NCBI RefSeq assembly: GCF_017874545.1 | Contig: NZ_JAGGLT010000017.1 | Location: 1 to 64,000 of the forward strand | Origin: Thermoanaerobacterium butyriciformans | GTDB taxonomy: Bacteria; Bacillota; Thermoanaerobacteria; Thermoanaerobacterales; Thermoanaerobacteraceae | Direction: 5' to 3' | DNA: 64,000 nucleotides | Shown: positions 33,705 through 42,985 of the stretch, piece after piece | Layout: each line of letters begins with the position of its first letter | How positions within the stretch are numbered: the first letter of the stretch is position 1 | The notes under the pieces: model-generated | What the model was told of the DNA's origin: nothing | The model's input: the letters and a program-made list of their open reading frames with translations, nothing else | Databases searched by the model: none | Program-made: the position numbers and the translations under genes

Positions 33705-34558
33705 CGTGGTCAGATTATTTGGTTTTTGCGGCGGCGGTCATTTTGACTCCGCTTATAGGTGGTCTCATAACAGGATTAGACAGAAAAGTAACAGCACTTA
33801 TTCAAGGTAGGTATGGTCCGCCTGTATTACAACCGTTTTATGACGTTGTAAAATTACTTTCTAAAGAGAAGATGATAGTAAATGACTTCCAGATATTTGC
33901 AGCGTATATATACTTATTATCAGCTATACTAAGTGTCGGTTTCTTTGCGATAAAAGCTGACCTTCTCATGATAATTTTCATAATGTCAATAGGGCTTGTT
34001 TTCTATGTAATAGGGGCGTTGGCTACAAGGTCTCCATACAGCCAAGTAGGGGCCCAGAGGGAATTAATGCAGATGTTGGCATATGAACCTCTCCTTATAT
34101 TTGTGCTTATTGGCATGTACTACGTAGCTGGAAGCTTTAATTTGCACGATATAATGTCACATGGAAGGCTTCTTTTGGATTTGCCGCTTATTTTTGTGGT
34201 TTTAAGCCTTGTACTGGACATAAAAATAAAGAAATCTCCTTTCGATTTTTCAACATCTGAACATGCACATCAGGAGCTTGTAAGAGGGATTCTCACGGAT
34301 TATGCAGGGCCGTATCTGGCTTTAATTGAAATAGCTGATTGGTATGAGTTAGTGCTGCTTTTAGCAATGTTGGCAATTTTCTGGTCACAAAATCTTGTGA
34401 TCGGTGCTTTGATATCGCTTTTTGTATTCTTTTTAGATATAATTGTAGATAATATATCTGCAAGGATGACACTTAAGTGGATGCTGAGTTTTAGCTGGAC
34501 TATAGGCATTGTATTTACAGTGGTAAATATCGGATATTTGTATTTTGTATCGAGGTGA
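33701..34558 (+). CDS. echB: Energy-converting hydrogenase subunit B (NuoH-like)
   Basis: A 285-residue membrane protein homologous to complex I subunit NuoH, with about eight helices. Signature segments are DRKVTALIQGRYGPPVLQPFYDV near the N-terminus, ATRSPYSQVGAQRELMQMLAYEP, and SPFDFSTSEHAHQELVRGI with conserved acidic residues. It links the hydrogenase module to ion-pumping EchA. ATG 33701 overlaps the echA stop by four bases. Confidence 0.95.
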   Translation: MTWSDYLVFAAAVILTPLIGGLITGLDRKVTALIQGRYGPPVLQPFYDVVKLLSKEKMIVNDFQIFAAYIYLLSAILSVGFFAIKADLLMIIFIMSIGLVFYVIGALATRSPYSQVGAQRELMQMLAYEPLLIFVLIGMYYVAGSFNLHDIMSHGRLLLDLPLIFVVLSLVLDIKIKKSPFDFSTSEHAHQELVRGILTDYAGPYLALIEIADWYELVLLLAMLAIFWSQNLVIGALISLFVFFLDIIVDNISARMTLKWMLSFSWTIGIVFTVVNIGYLYFVSR

Positions 34559-34565
34559 TAAATTT

Positions 34566-35039
34566 ATGGGTTTAAAAGAATTTGTAAAAAAGTCCTTCTC
34601 AAAATCACCATGGGTAGTTCATTATGATTGTGGAAGTTGCAATGGTTGTGATATAGAAGTTTTGGCATGCATGACGCCTATATACGACATGGAAAGATTT
34701 GGCATGGTAAATGTAGGAAATCCAAAGCACGCGGATATCTTAATTGTAACTGGCACAGTAAATGAAAAAAATAAAGATGTACTGAAAAATGTCTATGACA
34801 TGATGCCCGATCCAAAAGTAGTTGTGGCAGCCGGAATTTGTGCATGCAGCGGAGGTATATTTAGAGATTGTTACAATGTGTTAGGCGGCATAGACAAAGT
34901 GATTCCTGTTGATGTATATGTTCCTGGATGTCCGGCGAAGCCTGAGGCCATGATAGATGGTCTTTACAAGGCGGCACAAATATTAAAAGAGAAGTATTCT
35001 CGCAAGGAAGTAATAGTTTCAGCCAAAAGCTTAGGTTAG
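34566..35039 (+). CDS. echC: Energy-converting hydrogenase small subunit (NuoB-like)
   Basis: A 157-residue small subunit that holds the proximal [4Fe-4S] cluster. Ligands are in DCGSCNGCDIE, GICACSGG and VPGCPAKPE. It has no signal peptide, so it faces the cytoplasm. ATG 34566 follows GAGGTGAT, which overlaps the echB stop; a longer in-frame start inside echB is not supported. Confidence 0.95.
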   Translation: MGLKEFVKKSFSKSPWVVHYDCGSCNGCDIEVLACMTPIYDMERFGMVNVGNPKHADILIVTGTVNEKNKDVLKNVYDMMPDPKVVVAAGICACSGGIFRDCYNVLGGIDKVIPVDVYVPGCPAKPEAMIDGLYKAAQILKEKYSRKEVIVSAKSLG

Positions 35040-35049
35040 GAGTGATTTT

Positions 35050-35427
35050 ATGATCGTCAATAGCAGAGAAGTGGAGATTAGCAATTTAAAAAGTGAAGTA
35101 AAAAAATATCACGATGGTGGTTATAGATTTGTTACAGAGACGTGTCTCAATTTAGAAGATAAGTTTAAAATCATATACACATTTGCCATAGGTTATGATT
35201 TAGAAAACATCCACATCATAACTGATGGAAAAAATGTGCCCAGCGTTTCAGACATTTATTCATGTGCGCTGGCAGTAGAAAATGAGATAAAAGAGCTTTT
35301 TGGAGTTGAGTTTGATGGTCTTGCAGTTGACTTTGGAGGGGATTTTATGTTGGGGGAAAGCTCACCCATAAGTCCTCAAGCAGATATAGAGATTATAAGA
35401 AGAGAAAAGGGTGGTAAGAATGAGTGA
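35050..35427 (+). CDS. echD: Energy-converting hydrogenase subunit D (NuoC-like)
   Basis: A 125-residue protein matching the EchD/NuoC 30-kDa-subunit fold; the middle has YTFAIGYDLENIHIITD and SDIYSCALAVENEIKELFGVEF, the latter conserved in NuoC-type proteins. It is a structural part of the peripheral arm with no cofactor. AGGAGTGAT precedes ATG 35050, and its end overlaps the echE start by eight bases. Confidence 0.9.
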   Translation: MIVNSREVEISNLKSEVKKYHDGGYRFVTETCLNLEDKFKIIYTFAIGYDLENIHIITDGKNVPSVSDIYSCALAVENEIKELFGVEFDGLAVDFGGDFMLGESSPISPQADIEIIRREKGGKNE

Positions 35428-36502
35428 TAAAAGTACGATTCCGTTTGGGCCACAGCACCCTGTTTTGCCTGAGCCGATTCACTTAAAACTTGTGGTGGAG
35501 GATGAAAAGGTAGTAGAAGCATATCCTGCTTTTGGTTTTGTCCATAGAGGGCTGGAAACTTTAGCGCAGAAAAAGGACTTTAACCAGATGGTTTACGTAG
35601 TAGAGCGGGTATGCGGTATATGCAGTTGCATGCATGGACAAGATTATTGTGAAGCAATAGAGGAGTTGATGGGTGTTCAGGTTCCTGTAAGAGCTGAATA
35701 TTTAAGGACTATTTGGGCAGAACTCCACAGGATCCACAGCCATCTTTTATGGCTTGGACTTTTTGCTGATGCATTTGGCTTTGAAAATCTCTTTATGCAG
35801 ACGTGGAAGATTCGCGAGAAGATAATGGACATACTGGAAGCCACATCAGGCAACAGAGTGATAATTTCAGTTAATATCGTAGGCGGAGTCAGAAAAGACA
35901 TAAATAGCGAACAAGCTAAGTGGATTTTAAAGGAATTAGACGATGTTGAAGAGCAACTTAAAGACATTAATGATGTTGTTATGAATAACTACACGGTAAA
36001 AGAGAGGACAGTAGGCATAGGTGTTTTGACGAAAGAAGAAGCGTACGAGCTTGGCGCAACTGGGCCTATGGCTAAGGGAAGTGGTGTGGATTTAGATCTT
36101 AGGACTACTGGCTATGCTGCTTATAAGTATCTTGACTTTGAACCGATTGTGGAAAAAGACGGTGACAGCTATGCAAGAAATTTAGTAAGGATGAGGGAAA
36201 TATTCCAGTCAATTGACCTTATAAGACAGGCCTTAAGTAAAATGCCTGAAGGAGATATTAATGTTCCTGTAAAAGGCAATCCGCCAGCAGGGGAAGTCAT
36301 ATCAAGGCTTGAGCAGTCAAGAGGAGAAGTTGTGTATTACATTAAATCAAACGGCACAAAATTTTTGGATAGGCTCCGCATAAGAACACCTACCTTTGCC
36401 AATATACCAGCTCTTTTGAAAATACTTCCTGGATCTCAATTGCAAGATGTGCCTGTATTGATATTGACAATTGATCCTTGTATCAGTTGTACAGAGAGAT
36501 AA
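35420..36502 (+). CDS. echE: Energy-converting [NiFe] hydrogenase large subunit
   Basis: A 360-residue catalytic subunit related to NuoD. The four nickel-ligating cysteines are in RVCGICSC (Cys65, Cys68) and the C-terminal DPCISCTER (Cys354, Cys357), and the family stretch FGPQHPVLPEPIHL begins the protein. It reduces protons with electrons from EchC. ATG 35420 follows GGGTGG. The chain ends three residues after the last Cys, so there is no C-terminal extension to be cleaved by a HycI-type protease, and none is encoded in the operon. Confidence 0.96.
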   Translation: MSDKSTIPFGPQHPVLPEPIHLKLVVEDEKVVEAYPAFGFVHRGLETLAQKKDFNQMVYVVERVCGICSCMHGQDYCEAIEELMGVQVPVRAEYLRTIWAELHRIHSHLLWLGLFADAFGFENLFMQTWKIREKIMDILEATSGNRVIISVNIVGGVRKDINSEQAKWILKELDDVEEQLKDINDVVMNNYTVKERTVGIGVLTKEEAYELGATGPMAKGSGVDLDLRTTGYAAYKYLDFEPIVEKDGDSYARNLVRMREIFQSIDLIRQALSKMPEGDINVPVKGNPPAGEVISRLEQSRGEVVYYIKSNGTKFLDRLRIRTPTFANIPALLKILPGSQLQDVPVLILTIDPCISCTER

Positions 36503-36530
36503 ACACAACCAGGAAAGAGGTGTAATTGAA

Positions 36531-36887
36531 ATGTTGGATATGCTTAAAAGCGTTTTTTCTAATTTGTCAAGAAAGCCAGTAACTCGCATGTATCCGTATG
36601 AAGAAAGAAAGCCTTTCGATATAAACAGAGGCCATTTGGAAAACAACATTGATGAATGCATTTTTTGCGGCATGTGCCAGAGAGTGTGCCCATCAAACTG
36701 CATAAAGGTGGACAGAAAGACCAGCGTTTGGGAGTACAATCCGTTTGAATGTGTCTTGTGTGGCGTATGCGTGGAAAAGTGCCCTAAGAAATGTTTAAAG
36801 CTTGATGTGCATTACAGAAGTTGCACAGACAAAAAGTACAACATTCACTTGGAAAAACACGATGATTCTGAGAAAGCCGGTGCTTAA
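36531..36887 (+). CDS. echF: Energy-converting hydrogenase ferredoxin-like subunit
   Basis: A 118-residue subunit with two [4Fe-4S] motifs, CIFCGMCQRVCP and CVLCGVCVEKCP (residues about 43-92). It accepts electrons from soluble ferredoxin and passes them to EchC. AAAGAGGTG precedes ATG 36531. One base after its stop the hypA start follows, joining structural and maturation genes in one operon. Confidence 0.95.
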   Translation: MLDMLKSVFSNLSRKPVTRMYPYEERKPFDINRGHLENNIDECIFCGMCQRVCPSNCIKVDRKTSVWEYNPFECVLCGVCVEKCPKKCLKLDVHYRSCTDKKYNIHLEKHDDSEKAGA

Positions 36888-37229
36888 ATGCATGAATTGT
36901 CTATAACTGAAAGCATCGTAAACATGGTTTCTGATGAAGCTAAAAAAAGAAATGTCAATAAGGTGACCAAAATAAACATCGTGCTTGGGGAATTAACCGG
37001 GTTTGAAGAAGAAAGCATTAGATTTTACTTTGATGTTTTAAGTGAAGGAACGCCATTATACGGTGCTAAGCTTGATTTTAAAAAAGTGAAAGCAGAGTTT
37101 AAATGCCGCAGTTGCGGCATGATTTATAATAGGGGTAATTTCACGTTTAAGTGTCCCTATTGCGGTAGCAGCGGTGTTTTGATTGAGAAAGGCAAAGAAC
37201 TTTATATAGATAGTATAGATGTTGAATAA
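36888..37229 (+). CDS. hypA: Hydrogenase nickel incorporation protein HypA
   Basis: A 113-residue nickel metallochaperone. The N-terminal MHE binds nickel through His2; the zinc loop has CRSCG and CPYCGSSG. ATG 36888 directly abuts the echF stop codon. Works with HypB to insert nickel in EchE. Confidence 0.96.
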   Translation: MHELSITESIVNMVSDEAKKRNVNKVTKINIVLGELTGFEEESIRFYFDVLSEGTPLYGAKLDFKKVKAEFKCRSCGMIYNRGNFTFKCPYCGSSGVLIEKGKELYIDSIDVE

Positions 37230-37243
37230 GGAGTGTATTATAA

Positions 37244-37897
37244 ATGGAAATAAAGATTATTAAAGATGTGCTTGAAGCCAACAACAACATTGCGGAAGAA
37301 AACAAAAGCATAAAAGATGAAAGAAAAATCATGATGGTAAACATAATCGGCTCACCTGGTACAGGCAAAACAAGTTTCATATTGAAGCTTATAGAAAACA
37401 TGGATATTCCTTGTGGTGTCATAGAAGGCGATGTAGCGTCAGATATAGATGCCCGCAAGATGGCTGAAAGAAATATACCGGTGGTACAGATAAATACTGG
37501 TGGTGCTTGTCATCTGAATGCATATTCAATAAATAAAGCATTGTCCACGCTTGATTTTGAGGGTGGCATATTGTTCATAGAGAATATAGGAAATCTAATA
37601 TGCCCTTCAGATTTTGAACTTGGTGAAGACTTCAAATTGGCTATGGCAAATGTTGCTGAGGGGGATGATAAACCATACAAATATCCTCTCCTATTCTCAA
37701 AGGCGAAAGCAGTTGTCATAAACAAGATAGATTTACTGCCGTATTTTGACTTTAATAAGCAGTATTTTTACGACGGTGTGAAGACGCTTAATGATGAAGC
37801 TGAGATTTTTGAAGTATCATCAAGGACGGGGGAAGGCTTTGAGGTGCTGGCGAAATGGCTGAAAGAGAAATACGACGAATACGTGCAAGGCAAATAA
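37244..37897 (+). CDS. hypB: Hydrogenase nickel incorporation GTPase HypB
   Basis: A 217-residue SIMIBI-class GTPase. P-loop NIIGSPGTGKTSF, the metal-site CH in TGGACHLNA, GGILFIENIGNL as the Walker B area, and NKID for guanine. The His-rich nickel-storage N-terminus of some HypBs is absent. AAGGAGTG precedes ATG 37244. Its end overlaps hypF by 43 bases. Confidence 0.95.
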   Translation: MEIKIIKDVLEANNNIAEENKSIKDERKIMMVNIIGSPGTGKTSFILKLIENMDIPCGVIEGDVASDIDARKMAERNIPVVQINTGGACHLNAYSINKALSTLDFEGGILFIENIGNLICPSDFELGEDFKLAMANVAEGDDKPYKYPLLFSKAKAVVINKIDLLPYFDFNKQYFYDGVKTLNDEAEIFEVSSRTGEGFEVLAKWLKEKYDEYVQGK

Positions 37898-40101
37898 ATA
37901 TTAAAGGAATTGTTCAAGGTGTAGGATTCAGACCGTTTGTCTACAATTTGGCATTAAAACACAGCTTGTCAGGCATCGTTTATAACACATCATCTGGTGT
38001 TTCCATTAACGTAGAAGGTTATGACGATGACATAGATGCGTTTGTACTGGAATTAAAAGAAAATCCTCCAAAACTTTCAAAGATCGACGAGATATCCATA
38101 GAAGATTGCGATGTTGTAGGATATAAAGATTTTAGCATAAAGTTAAGCAAAGCGGATGAGGGATTTGTGCCGATTTCTCCTGACATGGGTGTATGCGACG
38201 AATGCGTAAATGAAATGATGGACGAAAAAAACAGAAGGCATAACTACCCGTTCATAAATTGTACGAACTGTGGTCCAAGATTTTCTATCATAGAGGATAT
38301 ACCATACGACAGGTCAAAGACGTCTATGAAAAAATTTCCCATGTGCAAATTGTGCAAAGACGAGTATGAAAATCCGTTGGATAGGAGGTTTCATGCACAG
38401 CCTGTGGCATGTTACGATTGTGGACCATCCCTTAAATACGTTGGCGAAAGCACGAATTTTGATCCTATTATGGCGATTGCCGAAGATTTAAGAAATGGGA
38501 AAATCGTGGCCATAAAGGGAATAGGTGGATTTCATCTGGCTGTAAATGCATTATCCCATGAGGCTGTATTAAGGCTTAGAGAAAGGAAAAACAGGTATGG
38601 AAAGCCACTGGCGCTTATGATGAAAGATGTAGAAGCTGTAAAAATGTATTGCCATGTAAGCCATGATGAAATGGAGCTATTAAATAGCCAAAGAAGGCCT
38701 ATCGTCCTTTTAAAAAAGAAATACGAGTTTGAAGGTGTAAGCGATGGCCTTGACAGCGTAGGTGTGATGCTTCCTTACGCCCCAATACATTATCTTTTGT
38801 TTAAATATATAGATTTTCCAGTTGTCATGACAAGTGGCAATATCAGTGAAGAGCCTCTGTGCAAAGACAACGATGAAGCAATAAAGAGGCTTAAAGATAT
38901 AGCAGACAGTTTCCTTTTAAATGATAGAGACATTGTAAATAGGATTGACGATACGGTTACATCTTGGAAAGCTAAAAGTGAAAGAGTCGTAAGGCGATCG
39001 AGAGGATATGCTCCAGAGCCTATGGTGTTTAAAATGGACTTTAAACCGATACTTGCCGTTGGAGGGTATTACAAAAACACGTTTTGCTTGACTAAAGGCA
39101 ATTATGCATTTCTAAGCCATCACATAGGAGATCTGGATAACAGCAAGACGTACATGTATTATGTAGATGAGATAAAGAAGTACATGAGACTTTTTAAAGT
39201 GGAGCCGCAATTTGTGGCGTGTGACATGCATCAAGGTTATTTGTCAACACAGTTTGCAAAATCTCTAGATTTACCAGTAATATACACGCAGCATCATCAT
39301 GCGCACATAGTAAGCTGTATGGCGGAATACGGCATAGAAGACAGAGTAATAGGTTTTTCATACGATGGCACTGGATATGGTTTAGATGGGAATGTATGGG
39401 GTGCTGAATTTTTGATAGCTGATTTGAAAGACTTCGTAAGGGCAGGTCACGTAAAGTACAATCCGCTTCCAGGCGGAGAGCTTGCTATAAAAAGGATATA
39501 CAGAACTGCAATAGGCTTTATAAATGAAGATATGGATTATTACCATGAATACCTTAAAAGGTTTGATGCAAAGGAATTAGAGATCATAAAAGCGCAGATA
39601 GACAAAAAAATAAACGCACCATTGGTGTCCAGCATGGGTAGATTGTTTGATGCAGTTGCATCACTGATTGGTGTTAAAGACACTGTTCTATATGAAGGAC
39701 AAGCAGCCATGGAGCTTGAAAGCATCATAGAAAGTGATCGATCATATTATGACTTCACGGTATCAAGCGGTGACCGGTATGTGGTGGATACATCAGGTAT
39801 TTTAAAGCAAGTTTATTCTGACTATAAAAAAGGAGTAAGTAAGGGAATAATATCCGCCAGATTTCACAATACCATCGTAGAGTTTACTGCTTATGTGGCA
39901 TTGAAACTTGGCGAAAAGTACAATATAGATAAAGTGGTTTTAAGCGGTGGAAGCTTTCAGAACAAATATTTATTGGAAAATATCCTTGATAGATTATCAA
40001 AAGAAGGATTTCTTGTTTATTCCAATAGCAAGATACCTTGCAATGACGGTGGCATTTCCTTAGGCCAAGCAGTCATAGCAAACTATATGATGGAGGTGTA
40101 A
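37855..40101 (+). CDS. hypF: Carbamoyltransferase HypF
   Basis: A 748-residue enzyme that makes the cyanide ligand precursor from carbamoyl phosphate with HypE. Domain order is acylphosphatase-like (about 12-100, GIVQGVGFRPFVYNLA), two Cys4 zinc modules (CDECVNEM, CTNCGPRFS, CKLCKDEY, CYDCGPSL), YrdC-like (about 200-390, KGIGGFHLAVNA, KNRYGKPLALM), and Kae1-like (QHHHAHIVSCM and VVLSGGSFQN). ATG 37855 lies inside hypB with GAGGTG nine bases upstream; no later start leaves the acylphosphatase domain whole. Confidence 0.96.
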   Translation: MAEREIRRIRARQINIKGIVQGVGFRPFVYNLALKHSLSGIVYNTSSGVSINVEGYDDDIDAFVLELKENPPKLSKIDEISIEDCDVVGYKDFSIKLSKADEGFVPISPDMGVCDECVNEMMDEKNRRHNYPFINCTNCGPRFSIIEDIPYDRSKTSMKKFPMCKLCKDEYENPLDRRFHAQPVACYDCGPSLKYVGESTNFDPIMAIAEDLRNGKIVAIKGIGGFHLAVNALSHEAVLRLRERKNRYGKPLALMMKDVEAVKMYCHVSHDEMELLNSQRRPIVLLKKKYEFEGVSDGLDSVGVMLPYAPIHYLLFKYIDFPVVMTSGNISEEPLCKDNDEAIKRLKDIADSFLLNDRDIVNRIDDTVTSWKAKSERVVRRSRGYAPEPMVFKMDFKPILAVGGYYKNTFCLTKGNYAFLSHHIGDLDNSKTYMYYVDEIKKYMRLFKVEPQFVACDMHQGYLSTQFAKSLDLPVIYTQHHHAHIVSCMAEYGIEDRVIGFSYDGTGYGLDGNVWGAEFLIADLKDFVRAGHVKYNPLPGGELAIKRIYRTAIGFINEDMDYYHEYLKRFDAKELEIIKAQIDKKINAPLVSSMGRLFDAVASLIGVKDTVLYEGQAAMELESIIESDRSYYDFTVSSGDRYVVDTSGILKQVYSDYKKGVSKGIISARFHNTIVEFTAYVALKLGEKYNIDKVVLSGGSFQNKYLLENILDRLSKEGFLVYSNSKIPCNDGGISLGQAVIANYMMEV

Positions 40102-40103
40102 TT

Positions 40104-40343
40104 ATGTGTATTGCTGTCGCACAAAAGGTAGTAAAAATCGATGGAGATGTGGCAGAGACTGAATTAAACGGACTAAAAAGAAGGGTGTCCATATCAATGG
40201 TACCTGATGTCAAGATTGGAGATTACGTGATGGTTCACGCAGGTGTAGCCATAAGCATTGTAGACAAAGAGACGGCTGAAGAAGATCTAAGGCTTTGGGA
40301 AGAAATGGAGGAAGCTTTGAGAGAAAGCTTCAAACAAAAATAA
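40104..40343 (+). CDS. hypC: Hydrogenase maturation chaperone HypC
   Basis: A 79-residue chaperone that starts MCIAVAQKV; Cys2 is essential for holding the Fe(CN)2CO unit with HypD. The beta-barrel core GDYVMVHAGVAISIVD is clear. GGAGGTG precedes ATG 40104, two bases after the hypF stop. Confidence 0.95.
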   Translation: MCIAVAQKVVKIDGDVAETELNGLKRRVSISMVPDVKIGDYVMVHAGVAISIVDKETAEEDLRLWEEMEEALRESFKQK

Positions 40344-40361
40344 GAAAGGAAAGGTATTTCT

Positions 40362-41414
40362 ATGCAAGGCATCATAAATACAGCCAAAGAGCTTATAGAT
40401 AGGTATAATACTGGAGAATCTATTAAAATAATGGAAGTCTGCGGTTCTCACACTATGGCTATATCGAAATACGGATTAAGGCAGATATTGCCGCCAAATA
40501 TAAAGCTCATATCGGGGCCAGGATGTCCTGTCTGTGTGACGGCACAAAATGAGATTGATGCATCAATATCTTTGGCAAGTCAAGGAGTGACTATTGCCAC
40601 ATTTGGAGATTTGGTAAGAGTGCCTGGAAACAATTCTTCGCTGCAAGAGGAAAGGGCGAAAGGCAGAGATGTGAGGGTGTTTTATTCACCACTTGATGCA
40701 CTGGATTATGCTATGGCAAACCCAAGTAAAGAGGTAGTTTTTATTGGGATAGGCTTTGAGACGACAATCCCGTCTGTCGCCATGACTATAAAAGAAGCGT
40801 ACACAAAAAAAATAAAGAATTACAGTGTGTATTGTCTTCATAAGACAATGCCAAAGGCATTGGAGGCACTTGTTGTAAATGGTTCAGACATTCAGGGATT
40901 TCTACTTCCAGGCCATGTAAGTGCCATAACAGGAAGCACTATATATAATTTTTTGGTTGATAGATACAATATTGGCGGTGTCGTATCTGGATTTGAAGCA
41001 ACAGACATATTGATGAGCGTCGTAATGATTTTAAAAAACTTAAAAGATCCTAAGATAGAAATTCAGTATAAAAGGGTCGTAAAAGATGAAGGAAATACTG
41101 AAGCGCAGAGATTGATGGATGAAGTCTTTGAAGAAAGCGATGCTGAGTGGAGAGGTCTTGGCATGATAGAAGAATCAGGGCTTAGGATACGTGATAAGTA
41201 CAGCGAATACGATGCAGAGAAAAAATTTAAGATTAAAAAGCCCAATAGCAACACAGAGATAAAAGGCTGTCGATGCGGTGATGTGCTGAAAGGGATTATA
41301 ACGCCAAAGCAATGTCCGCTATTTGGCAAAGCTTGTACACCTTTAAATCCTGTTGGTCCCTGCATGGTTTCATCAGAAGGATCATGTGCGGCGTACTACA
41401 AATATGGCGAGTAA
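40362..41414 (+). CDS. hypD: Hydrogenase maturation protein HypD
   Basis: A 350-residue [4Fe-4S] scaffold on which the Fe(CN)2CO moiety is assembled. EVCGSHTMAISKYGLR, GPGCPVCVT and GIGFETTIPS are active-site motifs; C-terminal cysteines (GCRCGDVL, QCPLFGKACTP, GPCMVSSEGSCAAYY) bind the cluster. It follows hypC by 18 bases. Confidence 0.96.
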   Translation: MQGIINTAKELIDRYNTGESIKIMEVCGSHTMAISKYGLRQILPPNIKLISGPGCPVCVTAQNEIDASISLASQGVTIATFGDLVRVPGNNSSLQEERAKGRDVRVFYSPLDALDYAMANPSKEVVFIGIGFETTIPSVAMTIKEAYTKKIKNYSVYCLHKTMPKALEALVVNGSDIQGFLLPGHVSAITGSTIYNFLVDRYNIGGVVSGFEATDILMSVVMILKNLKDPKIEIQYKRVVKDEGNTEAQRLMDEVFEESDAEWRGLGMIEESGLRIRDKYSEYDAEKKFKIKKPNSNTEIKGCRCGDVLKGIITPKQCPLFGKACTPLNPVGPCMVSSEGSCAAYYKYGE

Positions 41415-41433
41415 AATCGAGGAGGAACGGTAT

Positions 41434-42423
41434 ATGGATAAGGTATTGATGTCACACGGTGGCGGCGGTTCGATGATGCAAAGCTTCATAAGCGAAATAT
41501 TCATAGAAAAGTTCAATAACGAATATCTAAATCAGATGGAAGATGCAGCATTGCTGCCAGGCAAGACCGTTTTTACTACAGACAGCTTTGTAGTAAAGCC
41601 TGTTTTCTTTCCAGGTGGTGACATTGGAAGGTTGGCAATATGCGGTACTGTAAATGATATTTCCATGCGTGGTGCAAAGCCTCTTTTCTTAAGTGCATCA
41701 TTTATAATTGAAGAGGGATTTCCGGTTGATGACATTAAAAAGATAGTCGACTCTATGGTAGATGCGGCTAATGAAGCTGGTGTACAAATTGTGACAGGTG
41801 ATACAAAGGTTGTAGAGAAACACAGCGCAGATGGCATTTTTATAAACACTGCAGGGATAGGCATTTTGCATGATGAAGCTTCCGTATCTATTAAAAATGG
41901 AAAGCCTGGAGATGTAGTGATAGTTTCAGGTACTATAGGCGATCATGGCATGGCAGTGATGGGTGCCAGGGAAGGGCTTGATTTTGACCCTCCTCTTCTT
42001 TCTGATGTGTCACCTTTAAATAAAATGGTGGAGAAGCTTATGGCTCTTAGAGATGCTGTGAAAATCTTAAGAGATCCTACAAGAGGCGGTGTCGCAGAAG
42101 TTCTGTACGAGATAGCTGGCATGAGCAATGTGGGAATTAAAATATATGAAGATAAACTACCTGTAAAAGAAAATGTAAAATCTGCTTGTAGTATGTTAGG
42201 CATCGATTATCTGCACCTTGCCAATGAAGGGAAACTCGTATGTGTAGTTGATAAAGATTTTGCTTATAAGGCATTGGAAATAATGAAAGATGATAAATAC
42301 GGTAAAGATGCTGCTATTATAGGCGAAATCGATGATTCTGGTCTTGTGACGATAGAAACAATCTATGGCACAAATAGAATCGTGGATAGGCCAATTGGCG
42401 AGCTTCTCCCCAGAATATGCTGA
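41434..42423 (+). CDS. hypE: Hydrogenase maturation dehydratase HypE
   Basis: A 329-residue PurM-like enzyme that dehydrates its own thiocarboxamide to thiocyanate. The chain ends in PRIC, the reactive C-terminal Cys. MSHGGGGSMMQ, the ATP-site segment GDTKVVEK and DPTRGGVAE are diagnostic. ATG 41434 has AGGAGG upstream and lies after the hypD stop; an earlier in-frame start within hypD has no ribosome site. Last gene of the ech-hyp unit. Confidence 0.95.
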   Translation: MDKVLMSHGGGGSMMQSFISEIFIEKFNNEYLNQMEDAALLPGKTVFTTDSFVVKPVFFPGGDIGRLAICGTVNDISMRGAKPLFLSASFIIEEGFPVDDIKKIVDSMVDAANEAGVQIVTGDTKVVEKHSADGIFINTAGIGILHDEASVSIKNGKPGDVVIVSGTIGDHGMAVMGAREGLDFDPPLLSDVSPLNKMVEKLMALRDAVKILRDPTRGGVAEVLYEIAGMSNVGIKIYEDKLPVKENVKSACSMLGIDYLHLANEGKLVCVVDKDFAYKALEIMKDDKYGKDAAIIGEIDDSGLVTIETIYGTNRIVDRPIGELLPRIC

Positions 42424-42452
42424 AGAAAGCAGGGCATTGCCCTGCTTTCTTA
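42423..42452 (+). terminator. Strong terminator of ech-hyp operon (bidirectional)
   Basis: A 13-bp perfect stem AAGAAAGCAGGGC / GCCCTGCTTTCTT with a 3-base loop, between convergent hypE and the CwlJ-like gene. The 3' T-run is short. Confidence 0.78.
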
Positions 42453-42860
42453 TGCTATAAAATTATGTTTTCCTATAGTAGCGTTTACTTTTTTTGATTT
42501 AATCCAATCGTTTGTCGCTGTATACATATTGTAAAAGTACAGAGAACTGTCTGTCGGGTCTTCTCCTTCCAATGCTTTTAAAGCTGAAATCATACATTCT
42601 TCGTCTATATTTTCTATATTGAATATGCGGTTATTTGTTACGCTTTCAAATTGTCCAGGCTCAAATATGACTTCAGATATGGTATTAGGGAAATTTGGAT
42701 TTTGTACTCTGTTTACGACGACGGCTCCTATGGCAACTTTTCCAATCATTGGTTCGCTTTCGCCTTCTGCCTGAATTAATTTTGCTAAAAGCAAAACATC
42801 ATTGTAATCAGCATTTACTATGAATGAGTGTTTTTTTATATCAATCGATTTCTTATTCAT
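42450..42860 (-). CDS. SleB/CwlJ family cell-wall hydrolase, CwlJ-like
   Basis: A 136-residue catalytic domain of the hydrolase_2 family (spore cortex-lytic). LLAKLIQAEGESEPMIGKVAIGAVVVNRV contains the catalytic Glu; PNTISEVIF, GQFESV and LYFYN are further conserved. There is no signal peptide and no peptidoglycan-binding domain, as in CwlJ but unlike SleB, so it probably acts in the spore coat/cortex zone of the mother cell. ATG 42860 follows GGAGATG; the longer in-frame start lacks a ribosome site. Confidence 0.85.
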   Translation of the reverse strand: MNKKSIDIKKHSFIVNADYNDVLLLAKLIQAEGESEPMIGKVAIGAVVVNRVQNPNFPNTISEVIFEPGQFESVTNNRIFNIENIDEECMISALKALEGEDPTDSSLYFYNMYTATNDWIKSKKVNATIGKHNFIA

Positions 42861-42985
42861 ATAATACATCTCCATGAGAATTTTTAAAAATTATTTTGAT
42901 TATATATATGCAATTTCAGCATTATATGTTAAAGTATTTATATCGGATTCTTTTAAAGCCAATTTGATTGAAAGGAACGGTCTTT

